From: Ascocoryne sarcoides NRRL 50072
Taxonomy: Eukaryota > Ascomycota > Leotiomycetes > Helotiales > Gelatinodiscaceae
Direction of reading: 5' to 3'
DNA: 64,000 bases
Assembly: GCA_000328965.1 (NCBI GenBank)
Contig: KB205942.1
Span: forward strand, 496,001-560,000
Below the pieces are notes generated by a model that saw nothing but the letters and a program-made list of their open reading frames with translations, was not told the origin of the DNA and searched no databases. Each line of letters opens with the position of its first letter. The stretch's first letter is position 1. The position numbers and the translations under genes were made by a program. This document shows, piece after piece, positions 1 through 11,307 of the stretch.

Positions 1-980
1 ATGAGAATATAATCATCTTGCGGCTTGGGGATTGGCACTGAAGTCAGGATTGCCTTGCCAGGTGCAATTTTTACAATGCCGCGATTTTGAGCTGACATCG
101 TTACGAATTATTCGAGGTAAGACTGTACGAAGAATACACAAGGCTGTAAAACGCTTTTGAGGAATGATGATTAATTATAACATGAAATAAAAATAATTTC
201 GAAGCATAAAGGATTACAAAGCCCAGGTCGAATGATCGCCTAACCCAAAAAAGCAAGTTGGATTCATAAGTGGGGTTCTGTATCCCTAGAGAACATAGAC
301 TAATTATATCTAGTAGCCTCGACACACACATTGAAAAAAACGTTGTAGGTGTTTAAAGATTTTATCTCGATAAGCTTGCTTGTATGTATGCATGAACCAG
401 ATAAGTTATGTCTAGCCATTAGAAGTGAGAGTACGTTCTCGGGTAAAGACCCGGGTAATATACGAACAGTATTTAACTTTCCGATAACTTACCCTTACTC
501 GTTAAGCTAGCGAATGATTGAAGCAACAAATGAATTTATAAAGTTTAAGCAAGTAAAAATCAAAGACCTTTTGTAGAAGATGAAGTTGCGGAGGAGGTGA
601 GAATAACCCGTATTACGGTATAGGGGCCACGTATCTTGTGCATAGCCTCCATAAACAACAACTCAAACTAAGACTTCCAAAGCATCTACAAAGCATCTAT
701 TGCATTCCCTTCCTTCATGCTAATCAGCATGCTATCAATATATTTCAATTCGACAACAACCCCTCTACCACCATAATTCTCGAAAAATACTGGACCAGCC
801 ATCAATACCATAAAGATTCCAGGAGGGCGATTCTGCTTCACCAAATTGGTATTTGTCTCTTTATAAGTTAGAAGTGCGAAGCTTAAACTTAGGATCCTCT
901 TCATGCAATTCCTCATGTCTGCCATTTACGACAAGTTTAGCCGACTTCCTCCCGGATTTTGAAAACCGGCAGCAAGAAGC
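1..980. other. intergenic, no gene seen
   Basis: Both strands hold only short ORFs without recognisable domains or plausible splice partners. The last part (about 690-980) is probably 3' flank of the endoglucanase that ends at 981. No RNA gene or repeat was recognised. Confidence 0.5.
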
Positions 981-2654
981 TTATAAAGAAACGAGTATCC
1001 CAATCAATAATATGCAACTAACCCACAAACTTTGAGAGATGAGGCGGACCGCTGATCCCGAAACAGTTTGTAACAATGTGGAGGATGGCGCTGCCGTGGT
1101 TACTGCAAGAGTTGTGGAATTCGCTGATGAAAGACCTTTGAATGTCGAAGTCGACCGGGCAAGTCCCTCTGAGCTAGTGATTATATTTACACTCGTAATC
1201 GAGGGTGCAGGTCCTCCTGTTGTAGCCGTGGTACTGGTAACGACCCCATTATCGCTGGACACTGTTGTAATCACAGATGTACTCGCAGAGACACTCTCCT
1301 TAGCACTGGATACTGTTGTTATCTCAGATGTGCTCACAGAAGCACTCTCCTCGACACTGGATGCGGTTGCCAGCCCAGGGGTGCTCATAGAAATACTCCC
1401 CGTAAAAGTTGCGCTTCCGGCATTTAACCAAGGTGAAATCACGCATTGAGAAACCAGCGAATTGTCAACAAAATGGCCATTCTGCTCCGACGGTGTTTCG
1501 CTAAGGACGTAAGAGGTCGCAAAACTGCCTGCGGCCCAACCGATGTAGCCGAGGAAGACATCTGAATTTTCATTTAGATATACGTTTTGGGCGCAGAAAT
1601 CAGTAAAGCACTATGAAACAGTTAACGAATATCTTGAGATAACGGATAACTTACTGAAGAAGTACTCCCTGAGCCCGTTTCACTGACAAGTGCTTGACGT
1701 CCGTTTGCTCGCAAGAAGTCGGCAACGAGAGCAAAAGCATCGGCGATATTGTCCGTCGTGCACTCTGAATGCGTCCCCGAGTTATCCACATCCAAATATT
1801 TATGAACATCCAGCACTAATCCATCGGTAGTTCCGTCTGGATTTGTAACCTTGATCAAAGCAGCTCCAGAACCGCTACTTACGAACTGTCCTGCACTAGC
1901 AAAATTGGTCCCTGGCAACAGCACCATCTGACTTATCGCTCCAGCACCTCGAACAGCAGTAACGGCAGCTTGGACAGTTGTTGCCCAAGTAGCGACATCA
2001 AGGTCGTGAGGTTCGTTCATTAATCCGAAAATTACTTTCGTTGACGATTGGTACTTGGTGGCTAGTTGTTCCCAGAGATTCGCAAATTGCGCATCTGTAG
2101 GTCCGCCAGAACTTTGACTGATGATGGCCCCGTTCCAGCGTGCAAAGTTGTGGATATCAATTGCACAGTATGCACCTGTTTCTAAGCAGGCTTGGATTAA
2201 TTGATCATATTTGCCGGAATTGGTTGAATCGAGTGTACCTCCAAGGTTGTTGTTGAGGAGATATTGCCAAGAAACAGCTTACTAGCATTAGTTCCAGCGG
2301 AGGGTAAAAGGGGAATGCAATTTACGAAGACGAAATATATTCATCTGATCATCTGAAACAAAGTGTTGCATCTGACCTGCTCCATCAGATCCTCCAAGTT
2401 TTGTTAGTGGTGGCGTTGCTGAAGAAAGCGGACATGTTCCCTATTGATGCACATATTAGTATTTAGCTACTAAGCTTAGGAGTCGCACTTATGTACATCA
2501 ATCTCGCATCCAAATTCAAATCCAGCAATGTTCATTCCCTTTGTAGGTTAGCGCTGATCGGTGAAGTAATTTTGAGTGATCCTCGTACCATATACTGAAC
2601 CTTCGCCAAAACCGAAGAGATACTACTAAACAGGAGAAGAGAAGAGGAAAACAT
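981..2654 (-). CDS. GH5 endoglucanase (EGII-like), secreted and GPI-tailed
   Basis: Endo-beta-1,4-glucanase of glycoside hydrolase family 5, cutting cellulose outside the cell. Five exons join cleanly: 2589-2654, 2497-2538, 2326-2440, 1655-2277 and 981-1610, giving 491 aa. A signal peptide (about residues 1-17) is followed directly by the catalytic domain. The motifs GMNIAGFEFGCEIDGTC, MNIFRLPVSWQYL and IDIHNFARW read in order as in Trichoderma EGII. The acid/base Glu is in LMNEPHD and the nucleophile Glu in SETGSGS. After the catalytic domain comes a Ser/Thr/Val-rich stalk of about 120 aa with near-repeats (around 1260-1400 on the DNA) and a hydrophobic C-terminus ending LLIGILVSL, typical of a GPI signal. 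No CBM1 domain is present. The start ATG at 2654 is the only one giving a signal peptide. The family call is firm; surface anchoring is inferred. Confidence 0.93.
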
Positions 2655-3844
2655 AACGACTGAGGTAAAAACGAGCGACTAGCGCAAACGAACAGAAAAA
2701 TAAAGTAAAAAGAATATGAGTTAATTGCTCAAAAACGGAAGGAGTTCAAGCGTATAAGTAGTGATAAGGTTGTTGAACCCGGCACATTACTAATGTCATA
2801 CGGCACGACCCAGATCGATCAAACGCGGTAGTCGATCATGCTCAGTAACTTTCATGGTCCATATTTATCTGATGGCACGTATTGCAAAATTGGATGAACC
2901 AACAAATGATATTGGAATAAATGATGGGGTCTCTTGGCAATGTTGTCGAAAGCGCCAGGCCCAGATACTCAAACGAATTGGGTTTCAAAGACGCTTTGCT
3001 GTTCATGCAGCAGTTTTCGAGGTCAAAACGTCAAACAACCCCATAAATACTTCAAGGTAACTGCTGCGCATGGTATTCAGGTTGCTTTCTCGGTTGAGTG
3101 CCCCGAAGGTTAAACTTCCTATATCAATTCTCCAAAGCGTCATGAAAAGTTTGTTAGCGTCCCGAACGCTTGCAACATTTGTGATAGACACTCATCTGTT
3201 TTAGCAGTGGTTTATTATGGTTTAATGTTCTCTCGGAACTGAGCTAAGAATCTTGAACTTGTTCAAGAAAAGCTAGTAAATTAGCAAATAGGAACTTCTG
3301 CAACACTTTGCTAAGTGCTGCTGACACCTTGACATTCTTGCAAGAAAACAAGCCCCACATATCCGGTCTATGTAGTTGATTCAAATATCACTTTTATATA
3401 TTCTCCGAGGGTTCATAGTCGGGATTGTAACCTTGAAAAGCAGTTATATCGACTCAAAACTACTATGATGAAGTTTGAGTGGTGGGCAAGAGCCGTTGTT
3501 GCTAGAATATATATGTTGCTATGGTTGTGGCCGACTTACTCGTAGGTACAGCAGGGCTGGCCATGGTACTATAGCCTCAATTGACAATAGGAACTTCTAA
3601 CCTCACTAGCTTTAAATCTCATCAAATATTAAATAATGAGGCTGTTGTCCTCGCTGTATCGACTGCTTTGTTCCAGCTGCCTGACCGCCTGCCTGTTCTA
3701 GAATTCTGCCAAAGGATAAAGTATGATGTAATTGCCATTCCAACCTCAAGAGCGCACTGCATCTAGTTGACTTTGACACTGAACAACTCCCGATACAATA
3801 ATAGCACCTTAGAAAGTAGGCAAGCTAATGACGAAACTTCCACC
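2655..3844. other. intergenic, divergent upstream regions
   Basis: This lies between the start of the endoglucanase (leftward) and the start of the acylphosphatase (rightward), so it should hold both promoters. Several short ORFs look random. No motif was assigned with confidence. Confidence 0.5.
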
Positions 3845-4331
3845 ATGACGAGACGAGTAAGTGCATTCTGCCCATTTTCCAATAATCTTCCTAACACTAA
3901 AGCAGTGCGCGTTTCGAGTTCACGGTCTAGTGCAAGGTCAGGCCCCTTTCCGTGCATGGAACTCATAGCAAAGTCTGACTTGACTCTCTAGGCGTTGGGT
4001 TCCGGTATATGATTCTTCCTCGGATCCTAGCTAGTCGAGGTTGACTAAGTATGTAGGTATTTTACTCGCAGAAAAGCACATGCATACAATCTGACTGGAT
4101 GGTGCCGAAATACGCCTCATGGAAGGGTCTGTCAAGTTCTACTCCCTTACAGGTGAGAGCCTTACTGATGAGTCTTTGAAGGTTGAAGGAGAAGCTCAAG
4201 GGGATGACGGGCAGCTTGAGAAGTTCTTGAGTGATATTAAGAAGGGACCAAGCCATGCAAGTGTGTCGAGGGTTGATGAGAAGGAGCTCGAGATAGTGGA
4301 TGGAGAGGAGTCTTTTGAGGTTAGGCATTGA
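3845..4331 (+). CDS. acylphosphatase, five small exons
   Basis: Acylphosphatase (acylphosphate phosphohydrolase), a small soluble enzyme that hydrolyses carboxyl-phosphate bonds. The exons are 3845-3856, 3906-3936, 3992-4004, 4057-4126 and 4182-4331. Together they are 276 nt, encoding 91 aa, the usual family length. The product starts MTRRCAFRVHGLVQGVGFRY and contains GVGFR (phosphate-binding Arg), TGWCRNT (catalytic Asn) and VEGEAQGDD, and ends EESFEVRH, all in the expected order. Introns are 49-55 bp with GT-AG ends; the first has CTAAC near its 3' end, and the fourth uses a weaker GTCTGT donor. The 12-nt first exon and 13-nt third exon explain why no long ORF is visible; only the last exon shows as an open frame. 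The model depends on splicing read by eye, but the motif match is close to complete. Confidence 0.88.
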
Positions 4332-4999
4332 GGATGTAGTTTTTTGAGTAAGAGATTTTGGTGTGGCAGCTGAGGTTATTTATGGAGTTATGGTGGGGTT
4401 GGGATTTGGAAGAGAGTGGGGTACGGTACATGAGGGTCTTCACCTAACAAACAGGGAAATACATGATGAGTGAACGCTATTGAGAAAGTCAGAGCCTTAT
4501 CTCGCACATAAGCTTAGCGTATGAGTTGAAAATTTCACAGAGGCAAGGTTGAATTTGAGGATTTGGTAATAGGAGTTTATTCGCCTAGTTCATACCGACT
4601 ATCATCATGAATTGTTTTCCATGAGACTGTCTGGTACGTAAATACGAATAGTCTCCAATCTGGATCACGGTTGCATCATTCCAACGGACACTCAGAATCC
4701 TAGTTGAAAATTTCTAATTGCCGTTTATGCCGTGTCGCCATTGCCATTGGATTCTTGATTCGGATTGCTGGCTGAGTGCCTGTGGTGGATGTTAGCTTGG
4801 ATCATGCATCTATGAGTGGTAAGAGGCTAAGAGGGAGTGGGTGCATTTGTGAATAATTTTCAGCAGGCGGTAAATGTCTTTCGGAGTCTCTCTCTCTCTC
4901 GCTTTCACTCTGTTTCCAGACACAAACTCAATCTTGAACTTGCCTCTCCCCCATTTGTATATCCCAGATCCTAGTTAGGAAAATATGTGCTATTTACAT
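4332..4999. other. intergenic between convergent genes
   Basis: This contains the 3' flanks of the acylphosphatase and of the leftward gene ending at 5000. A short CT run is present at about 4887-4900. Nothing else was recognised. Confidence 0.5.
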
Positions 5000-5725
5000 T
5001 TATCCGCCCTTGGCTAAATCCTTCTCCGCCGTGCCCTTATCAGCATTGCCAGTGGGTGTACCATTCGATTGTCTCGTTTGATTTTTCTCGACCAATTGTT
5101 GGAGCATGCACCAGCTAAGAGAAACACTAGGGATCCCTTTTTCCATAGCAGCGAGATAGGCAATGTCCTCTTTCTCTTTATCAGTACGAGAACCGGGATT
5201 TTTCAGTTCGTCAACGAGAATGGCATGGATGATCTCTTTCTCCTTGTCAGCGCTGCCATTTGGGTTGCTCTTGCTCCACTCTAGCATACTTGAGTAACCA
5301 TTCCCCATGACGCCAGTACCATATGTAACTTCGACAGAGGCAGCTGACTTGATAATAGCGCTTGCACCAACAAGCTCTACCAAGCCAGCGGTATCAATGG
5401 GGTCCCCAAGAATACCGGCATCGTGTAATTCCATATGCAAGAGTGTAGCATGTTGCAAACTCATGACCCATCTCCTAGCCTCAATTGTGTCTGGGTTGTC
5501 GACATCAGACATGGCATTGTTCAAGAGGTGCATCATTCCGATGTGCATTGCGATGTCACTTCTTGAAGTAGTGGGGTCACGAAGATCCTTCTCGAATTCG
5601 ACCTTGAACTTGCTCTTCAAGCCGCTGACATGTTCGTTCCATGTTGATCCGAAGAGCTGAAACCCCTCTATAGAGGCAAGCGTCCCGTCCTCAGGAGCTA
5701 AATCACCGATGGTTGGTCTAGACAT
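5000..5725 (-). CDS. unknown conserved-looking protein, 241 aa
   Basis: A single uninterrupted frame from ATG at 5725 encodes 241 aa that I do not recognise. It has no signal peptide and no membrane segment. The middle (about residues 55-115) is rich in His, Met and Leu and looks helical (for example MHIGMMHLLNNAM). The C-terminal third is charged, ends in a low-complexity Gly/Asn/Lys tail, and carries two DKEKE repeats. Only two Cys or Trp-rich spots are seen. The composition is that of a real cytosolic protein, and the overlapping opposite-strand ORFs look like shadows. No function is proposed. Confidence 0.7.
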   Translation of the reverse strand: MSRPTIGDLAPEDGTLASIEGFQLFGSTWNEHVSGLKSKFKVEFEKDLRDPTTSRSDIAMHIGMMHLLNNAMSDVDNPDTIEARRWVMSLQHATLLHMELHDAGILGDPIDTAGLVELVGASAIIKSAASVEVTYGTGVMGNGYSSMLEWSKSNPNGSADKEKEIIHAILVDELKNPGSRTDKEKEDIAYLAAMEKGIPSVSLSWCMLQQLVEKNQTRQSNGTPTGNADKGTAEKDLAKGG

Positions 5726-6581
5726 GATGGTTGCTTTGGTTGTATCGCGATTGTTGGGCTTCGTTGTGTAGGAATTGGTTGTGCGGAACTTGATTACGGT
5801 TAGGAAGTTGTGGAAATGTATTCGAAATTTGCAAAATTCCTCTGGCGCTAAAAGCTCATTGCTCGGATACTATGGTAAGTGAATTTGATGTTTACGTTCC
5901 TTTCGAGGTATCAAGAGCGAATAACGTCTTGTCTCAGCATCTTTCACTTTGCCCCATTATCCACATCTGAGAATGAAAAGAGGTCAAAGGCCTTTGAATG
6001 GATATTAATACATGAATCTACCTCCTCGCTCGGCTTTTTCAAAACCATAGATATTGGGTGAATACGATAGTCCTTTGAAGTTTCAGGAGCGGAAAGAAGC
6101 CGGGCCGGAGCTCGGGCCGAAACCCAGAGCACTCGGTTAGTATCGGGATTCGGAGGAAAGCCACTGGCTCGAATAGCACTGCACCGCTTGGTGCAGTGCT
6201 TTGAACCCCTCGGTTTATTGAAAGAACAGTGTCTAAGGCTCGCGAGAACATTGAATGTTGACTTGGTAAAGTGAAAGATGTAAGAGCTGGTTAAGGAGTC
6301 GCTTGGCGTTCTTTTTATTTCTGAAGCTTCATATAATATTTCATATTTCATAGATTAGCACTTTTGGGGGCTTCATGGAGTTTGGATCTTTCTTAACTCC
6401 TCTTCAATCATGATGATAGTCTAATTTGAGGACTGCTTTTATGTCTTTACGTAAACTTAAGAGGCGGGAGAGGGAGGAGATAATGCTCTTAAATCCGAGT
6501 AAATCCATATATATATGAGGCCACCCCATGATTTCAAGCAGATCCCAAATACTAGCCAAATCCAATTGTAGACGCAGCAAA
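5726..6581. other. divergent promoter region with a perfect hairpin
   Basis: Spacer between the leftward 241-aa gene and the rightward dehydrogenase. A leftward 135-aa open frame (5944-6351) has no domain, and its composition is Ser/Lys/Arg-biased like random sequence, so I do not call it. A perfect inverted repeat lies at 6175-6200. Confidence 0.5.
6175..6200. repeat. perfect 11-bp inverted repeat, 4-nt loop
   Basis: AGCACTGCACC is followed by GCTT and then by its exact reverse complement GGTGCAGTGCT. It could be a dyad protein-binding site or an RNA hairpin in a leader. No family is recognised. Confidence 0.7.
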
Positions 6582-7686
6582 ATGTCCAACCCAAGAGACT
6601 TCGCACTCCCCCTCCACCATACCCCCTCCGGTCCAACAGATCCCTCCCTCGTCACTCTCCCAGCTCCATTCACAGTTCTCATAGCCGGCGGTAGTCGGGG
6701 CATCGGGCTTGGAATTGCAAAATCCTACGCCATCGCCAAAGCATCATCTATCATAATCTCAAGCCGCTCCTCGACCGACCTCGAGTCTGCGGCCTCGGAA
6801 ATCGCGTCTTTGTCTCCAGCTATTAAGGTGCACACTTTTGCCTGCGATATAACTCTCGAGACTTCCGTTAAGGACCTACTGGAGTTCACGAAAACAACAT
6901 TTGGGGGCCGCCTAGATGTTTTGGTTATCAATGCAGGAACCTCCCCTTCTCTCCTTCCTAATCCTACTACCGGAGAAAAGGATTGGCCATTTGGAGTCAC
7001 GGGGGGCACTACGGAAGATTTCATGAGGGTTATGAATGTTAATATGAATGGCCCCTATCTTCTGATGCGTCACTTCATCCCAATTTTGGAGGAGAGTAAA
7101 GAGGGGATGCAGACCATTATTCAAATTAGTAGTGCAGCCTCTAGTTATGTGGATGCGGACGTGATGCCTGTGAGTTATAGCTTGGGAAAATTTGCGGTTA
7201 CGAGGTTGGTAGAGCATTGTTTGGAGGGGCATGGAAGGTATGTTACCATCTTCTCATTTTGGGCCTTAATTTCAAATTTGATTTCAGAGTCGTTGGATAG
7301 AGATTTATACCTAGAAAGGTGGAAAAGACTAATGTTTGGCGTTAGGAACGGTGTATGTGCATATGCGCTTCAACCGGGTGGCGTAAAGACAGATTTGGCA
7401 TTGTTAGTGCCGTCAGGGAGAGGATGGGAAAAAGGTGTGTTCATTGTCCCGCTTCACTGCCGGCCATTTTATGGTGTCAAACTTAAATTCGGGGAATTAG
7501 CTAACAAGGGTAGCCTTAATCGACGATGTTATGCTTGCGGGAGGATTTTGTGTATGGCTAACAAAGGAAAAGAGGCAATGGTTAAGTGGACGGTATTTGG
7601 ATTCCCGTTGGGATATTGAGGAGCTGGAGAGAAGGAAAGATGATATCAAGGAAAAGGACTTGCTGAAATTTAGGTTGGCACTTTAA
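6582..7686 (+). CDS. short-chain dehydrogenase/reductase (classical SDR)
   Basis: NAD(P)-dependent oxidoreductase with a Rossmann fold; substrate unknown. Exons 6582-7237, 7346-7434 and 7514-7686 give 305 aa. Visible motifs are the cofactor loop AGGSRGIGLG (about residues 33-42), INAG in the middle, the catalytic ISSAAS serine and the YSLGK Tyr/Lys pair near residue 200, then ALQPGGVKT after the first splice. The last exon reads LIDDVMLAGGFCVWLT and ...SGRYLDSRWDIEEL, a C-terminus common in fungal SDRs. This shows the longer unspliced frame to 7619 is wrong at its end. The first intron is 108 bp with no in-frame stop, so unspliced reading is deceptive. I chose ATG 6582 (AAAATGTCC context) over an upstream frame extension. 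No neighbouring pathway partner is evident. Confidence 0.9.
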
Positions 7687-8635
7687 GAATTGGGGAATGT
7701 AATTCTTCTACTATAGCGATAGGTTAAAATGATCCGCATTTCAATTACGGAAGCTAACCCTAAACTACTCCTTTGAGTTGCACCGCTTCTTTGCTTTTAT
7801 ATCAAAGAGGTAGGCTTGCTTAAGTAAGAATAAAAAAGAGGCGGAGATTGTGTTTCGACTTTTGTAAGAGAAACAAAATGCTACCTCTTTGATAGAAACA
7901 CTTTTAGATTTATTAAAGAAACTTTTAGCATAAGCGATGTAACGTATTAAGCTCATAGGTATTTCAGTTGACATTAGCATAATAAAGCAATAGACCAAAA
8001 GATGATATCCTCCTTCTACAACCGTAATGAAATTCTGGTGACATTCTATTGCTAAGAGCAGGTAAATAATGTAAAAAAATGAAAACTCAGTCGCTTAAAA
8101 ATATGGCCAAAAGGAAAGTAGAGAAGTTATTAAATAAATTTCTCTATTAGTTCCTTTCTTTAACCAGCGAAAGAAAGCGAGGGGTTAGTTCGTACGTCCG
8201 GGTGAGGTTGAAAGCGGCTTGAGCTGCTTAACAAACCTTTGCCTTGGACAAAGGCCAAAAGGAAGCAGCAGACTAGAACCGGTTGTTATCAGTTATGTCA
8301 GCCGTGACTATCATGTATAATGTACACCAGGTGCAGTAGTCTAGGCATATGGAGTATAGCACTGTCATTCACGTGTCATATCCGATAAAAAGGTGATTAT
8401 ACGCCAATCAAGTGAGCAGGTAGAACATTGCCACCCAAATAGGGTCAATTATCATTCAGAATGGTCATGGAGAGAGGATCGCTAGCGAAAGCGATTCTCT
8501 TTGTGTGCAGCTGCTAGAACTTATACTTTGCTTCTCTATCCTGTTCCTCATTCCAATGCGTCCTTTGCCTAATATACAAGGTAGAGGGCATTTACAGGCA
8601 CCGAAGAAAAGCTTATGTATCTAATACCAAATTAC
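7687..8635. other. AT-rich intergenic, no gene seen
   Basis: Only short AT-rich ORFs are seen. A short dyad, CCTTTG ... CAAAGG, occurs near 8236-8256. Nothing was assigned. Confidence 0.5.
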
Positions 8636-9007
8636 TTATATCTTAGTATCTATATTATTGAGGTCGCCGCGTGCCTCCCTGACCAGCCAACGCATTCGTT
8701 TTTCCCGGATTCTTTCATGTAATCTCGTTTCACTCATAATGGATGCTTCGAAAACAGCATATTCAGCCGCAAACCTTTTTAATGGAAGAGTTTGAGAAGC
8801 AAAGTTTGTTTCTAAAAGTATGGATGCTGCCTTGAGTTTGACACGTCTGCAAAGGAGCATATCTTTAACGTCATCCAAATCCTCATGCTTTCTCTTTCCT
8901 ATCTGTCCAGGGTTGCACGAGTCATCAAGAGGAATAAGGGTTTTCAACTTATGCAACTCACGTTGCATGTTAGGTGTTGTTCGTAAAATAGTCCGACTAT
9001 ATGTCAT
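8636..9007 (-). CDS. unknown basic 123-aa ORF, possibly a separate small gene
   Basis: An open frame of 123 aa on the same strand as, and just downstream of, the ubiquitin-like protein (28-nt gap). It is rich in Arg, Lys, Leu and Glu and predicted helical, with clusters such as RIREKRMRWLVREARG near the C-terminus. I tried to splice it to the preceding gene (donor near 9095 and acceptors before 9000) but every joint either broke the frame or hit a stop. It is therefore listed separately. It could be a real short gene, a 3' exon with a splice I missed, or chance. Confidence 0.35.
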   Translation of the reverse strand: MTYSRTILRTTPNMQRELHKLKTLIPLDDSCNPGQIGKRKHEDLDDVKDMLLCRRVKLKAASILLETNFASQTLPLKRFAAEYAVFEASIMSETRLHERIREKRMRWLVREARGDLNNIDTKI

Positions 9008-9035
9008 TTTACATTTACGACTACGCTTAGGTCAG

Positions 9036-10279
9036 TTAAGTCACGGCAGAAATAAACTGGAGAGCCAACCATTTACCGTCTCGACCTTCGTCAGAGTCAT
9101 CATTGTTATCTTGATTGCATTTAGGGCAGACGCTTTTGAGCGCTTCCGCAAAATTGAAGACCATGCTCATGTCCACTCGCTGTCCTGGGTAAAAGCAAGT
9201 CTCCCATGGCGAAGAGAGATCAATATCCCTTTTAGTACTAGAATCCTGAATCTCAAATTCTCCTCTCTTAATTTTGCTTGCCCCAGAGCCGAAATTCTTG
9301 AAATTGGCTTGAAGCACGGAAACCAAGGCCTTCAATCGTTAACTCGGGGTTTAGTTGTGCAAGCGACAATTATCTTACCTCAGCAGACATGATGTAGTCA
9401 AGATGAAAAGGCTGATGTCTCCCGATAGCATCAACAAGGTAGACAGGCTGCTGACATTCAATTTGTCCAGGTATCCTTGTGATTATCTCTTGGATGTTTA
9501 AAACAACTTGGAAGATTTGTACATTTGTCTGACTATCCTCATTATTAGCATATAATATGGCAGAGACAATACGCCGTTAAACGTACATGATTTTTGCTGT
9601 CATTTCTAAAAGTTGCTTTCCTTGTTGTATGCCACTAGTGTTATGTAAGCTGATGTTTGGGCACGTACCAGTAATCACCTACCTCGACACACCCTCCAGC
9701 ACAACCGTCATTCTCTGCATACATCCGAAGTAAGAATCCTGTACTTTTCGTATCAACGTTCGGTGATTGTCCTCATTCTTCTTTCCCTCGATTCTCGTGG
9801 CGCCCCTGATTCATCAGTATTCAATACCAAGAATATATGCAAGGGCTTGCAACTTACATGTGGATGGTGGCCAACAGGATGTCAATACTCTCTGTATGGG
9901 CCATTAAATCCGCCTTGAACTTTACCAGATCCTCCTTCTTACACCAAACCCATTTGATTTTCTTCCAGCTATCCTTGACCCTACTTCCACTTCCTCCCTC
10001 TCTCAAGCTTGGCTGGTATTCCTTGATCCTCTCCCAGAAAGTATCAATCGTCTTCTGGAATTGTGCTGCCGCTTGTCGTAGCGCAACCACTTCTGCATGC
10101 TGTGCATCGTCGACTTCGAGCTGCTTCACACGGATAAGAGCAGATTCGAGAGCGTAGAGCTGCTTTATGAGAGATTGGTACTCGGCTGAGGAACCACTGC
10201 TTTCTCGCAAGGCGTGCACGACGGTGGTTACAAGCTCTAGGGTAGAGATGAAGTCGCCTGCTGAGAAACCGAAAGACAT
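9036..10279 (-). CDS. ubiquitin-like-domain protein with N-terminal helical region
   Basis: Five exons (9858-10279, 9683-9805, 9587-9634, 9379-9532, 9036-9329) sum to 1041 nt and 346 aa. The N-terminus, MSFGFSAGDFISTLELV, followed by a long helical segment, is a signature of a large, uncharacterised filamentous-fungal family. The C-terminal half reads IPGQIECQQPVYLVDAIGRH, then KRDIDLSSPWETCFYPGQRV, which corresponds to the ubiquitin-like fold of that family. A CPKC pair follows near the end. Members occur as stand-alone proteins or as the N-terminal part of larger signalling or NLR-like proteins; this copy is stand-alone. No enzyme motif, signal peptide or membrane span is visible. Its role is unknown. 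The family recognition is from memory, while the exon joins are supported by frame arithmetic. Confidence 0.82.
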
Positions 10280-11307
10280 TGCAGGAGGTAGTAGGCGGTC
10301 ATAACATTGACTTGACCATTGATTGTGACAATAGCAAAGCGATGAGTTGTTGTTTATGGGTTGTGGTTGGGCGAGGCTGTGTTGCTGCAGTGCTACCTCA
10401 GAATCTAGGCATGACGCCCGATTACCTACACCTGAACACTACATCTCGTTTCTCAAGGATAATCAATATTGAAGAGATCGACACAGGAAAATAGTGACGA
10501 TTAGAAAGAACTTGAAAAAGTAATTAAGTGGTGCTTTGGAGATATATCCGACTTCATCGTTTCGCTTATTATCAACTCGCAGAAAAATGAACCTAGGAGA
10601 ATATATTTTGATTCAAATTCCTCCTTGTCGCAGAGGTTTCACAGACGACATACAAAATCACCCCTTCAATTGCAACGACTGGAAATGGAACAGACTAATC
10701 TTTATACTGATATCTGATACCTCCTAAAATGTAAAAAAAAATGACAACCGTTTGGAACCCTGGCTAAGGGTTATGTTACCCGAATGGTCCCGGAGAACGA
10801 TACCGGTAGCCGAGATCGGGTTGCATGGAACGGCTCACAAGCTCACCCGAGTCCCGTTTGCCCCTCGATTCGATTTGCTGTACCACCACCTCTTTGCACT
10901 CTCTCCTGCACGACCACTCCCGGCATAATTTAATTTGGTTTGTATTTCAAATAGAGCCATTTTTGGTATTATTATGTTCGGCAAGGTATATTCTATAGAC
11001 GAAACGTAGATTGCATGGAAGCTTCGGATAGGTAGGTACATTACAATATCATCCCATCTCGTGAATATCTTCATTCAATATCAGTTCAAATATGCAACCG
11101 AAAACCGCCATCAAGGAGAGCCCTTCTGCCACCTCCACCACACATCTAGGCCCCATAAATCCATCCATCTGACTACCCATTCTTTCATCCTCCCATCTGG
11201 AAAACCAGTCATCCCAACCCTACCGTATAAATAAAGCGACGCTACAACCATTACAAACAAGCAGAAAAAATCCGAGACGTAAACCACCACCCACATCATT
11301 CCATTTC
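10280..11307. other. intergenic, no gene seen
   Basis: Upstream of the ubiquitin-like protein and downstream of the leftward membrane protein. Short ORFs show no domains. A poly-A stretch lies near 10733. Confidence 0.5.

Noticed and set aside
5944..6351. 135-aa minus-strand ORF as a gene
   Set aside because: It lies in a divergent promoter over the hairpin, and has no domain, no family pattern and no splice support.
8636..9095. Splicing the basic 123-aa ORF onto the ubiquitin-like protein
   Set aside because: Every acceptor I tried after the GTAAAT donor near 9095 shifted the frame or met a stop. It is kept as a separate low-confidence ORF.
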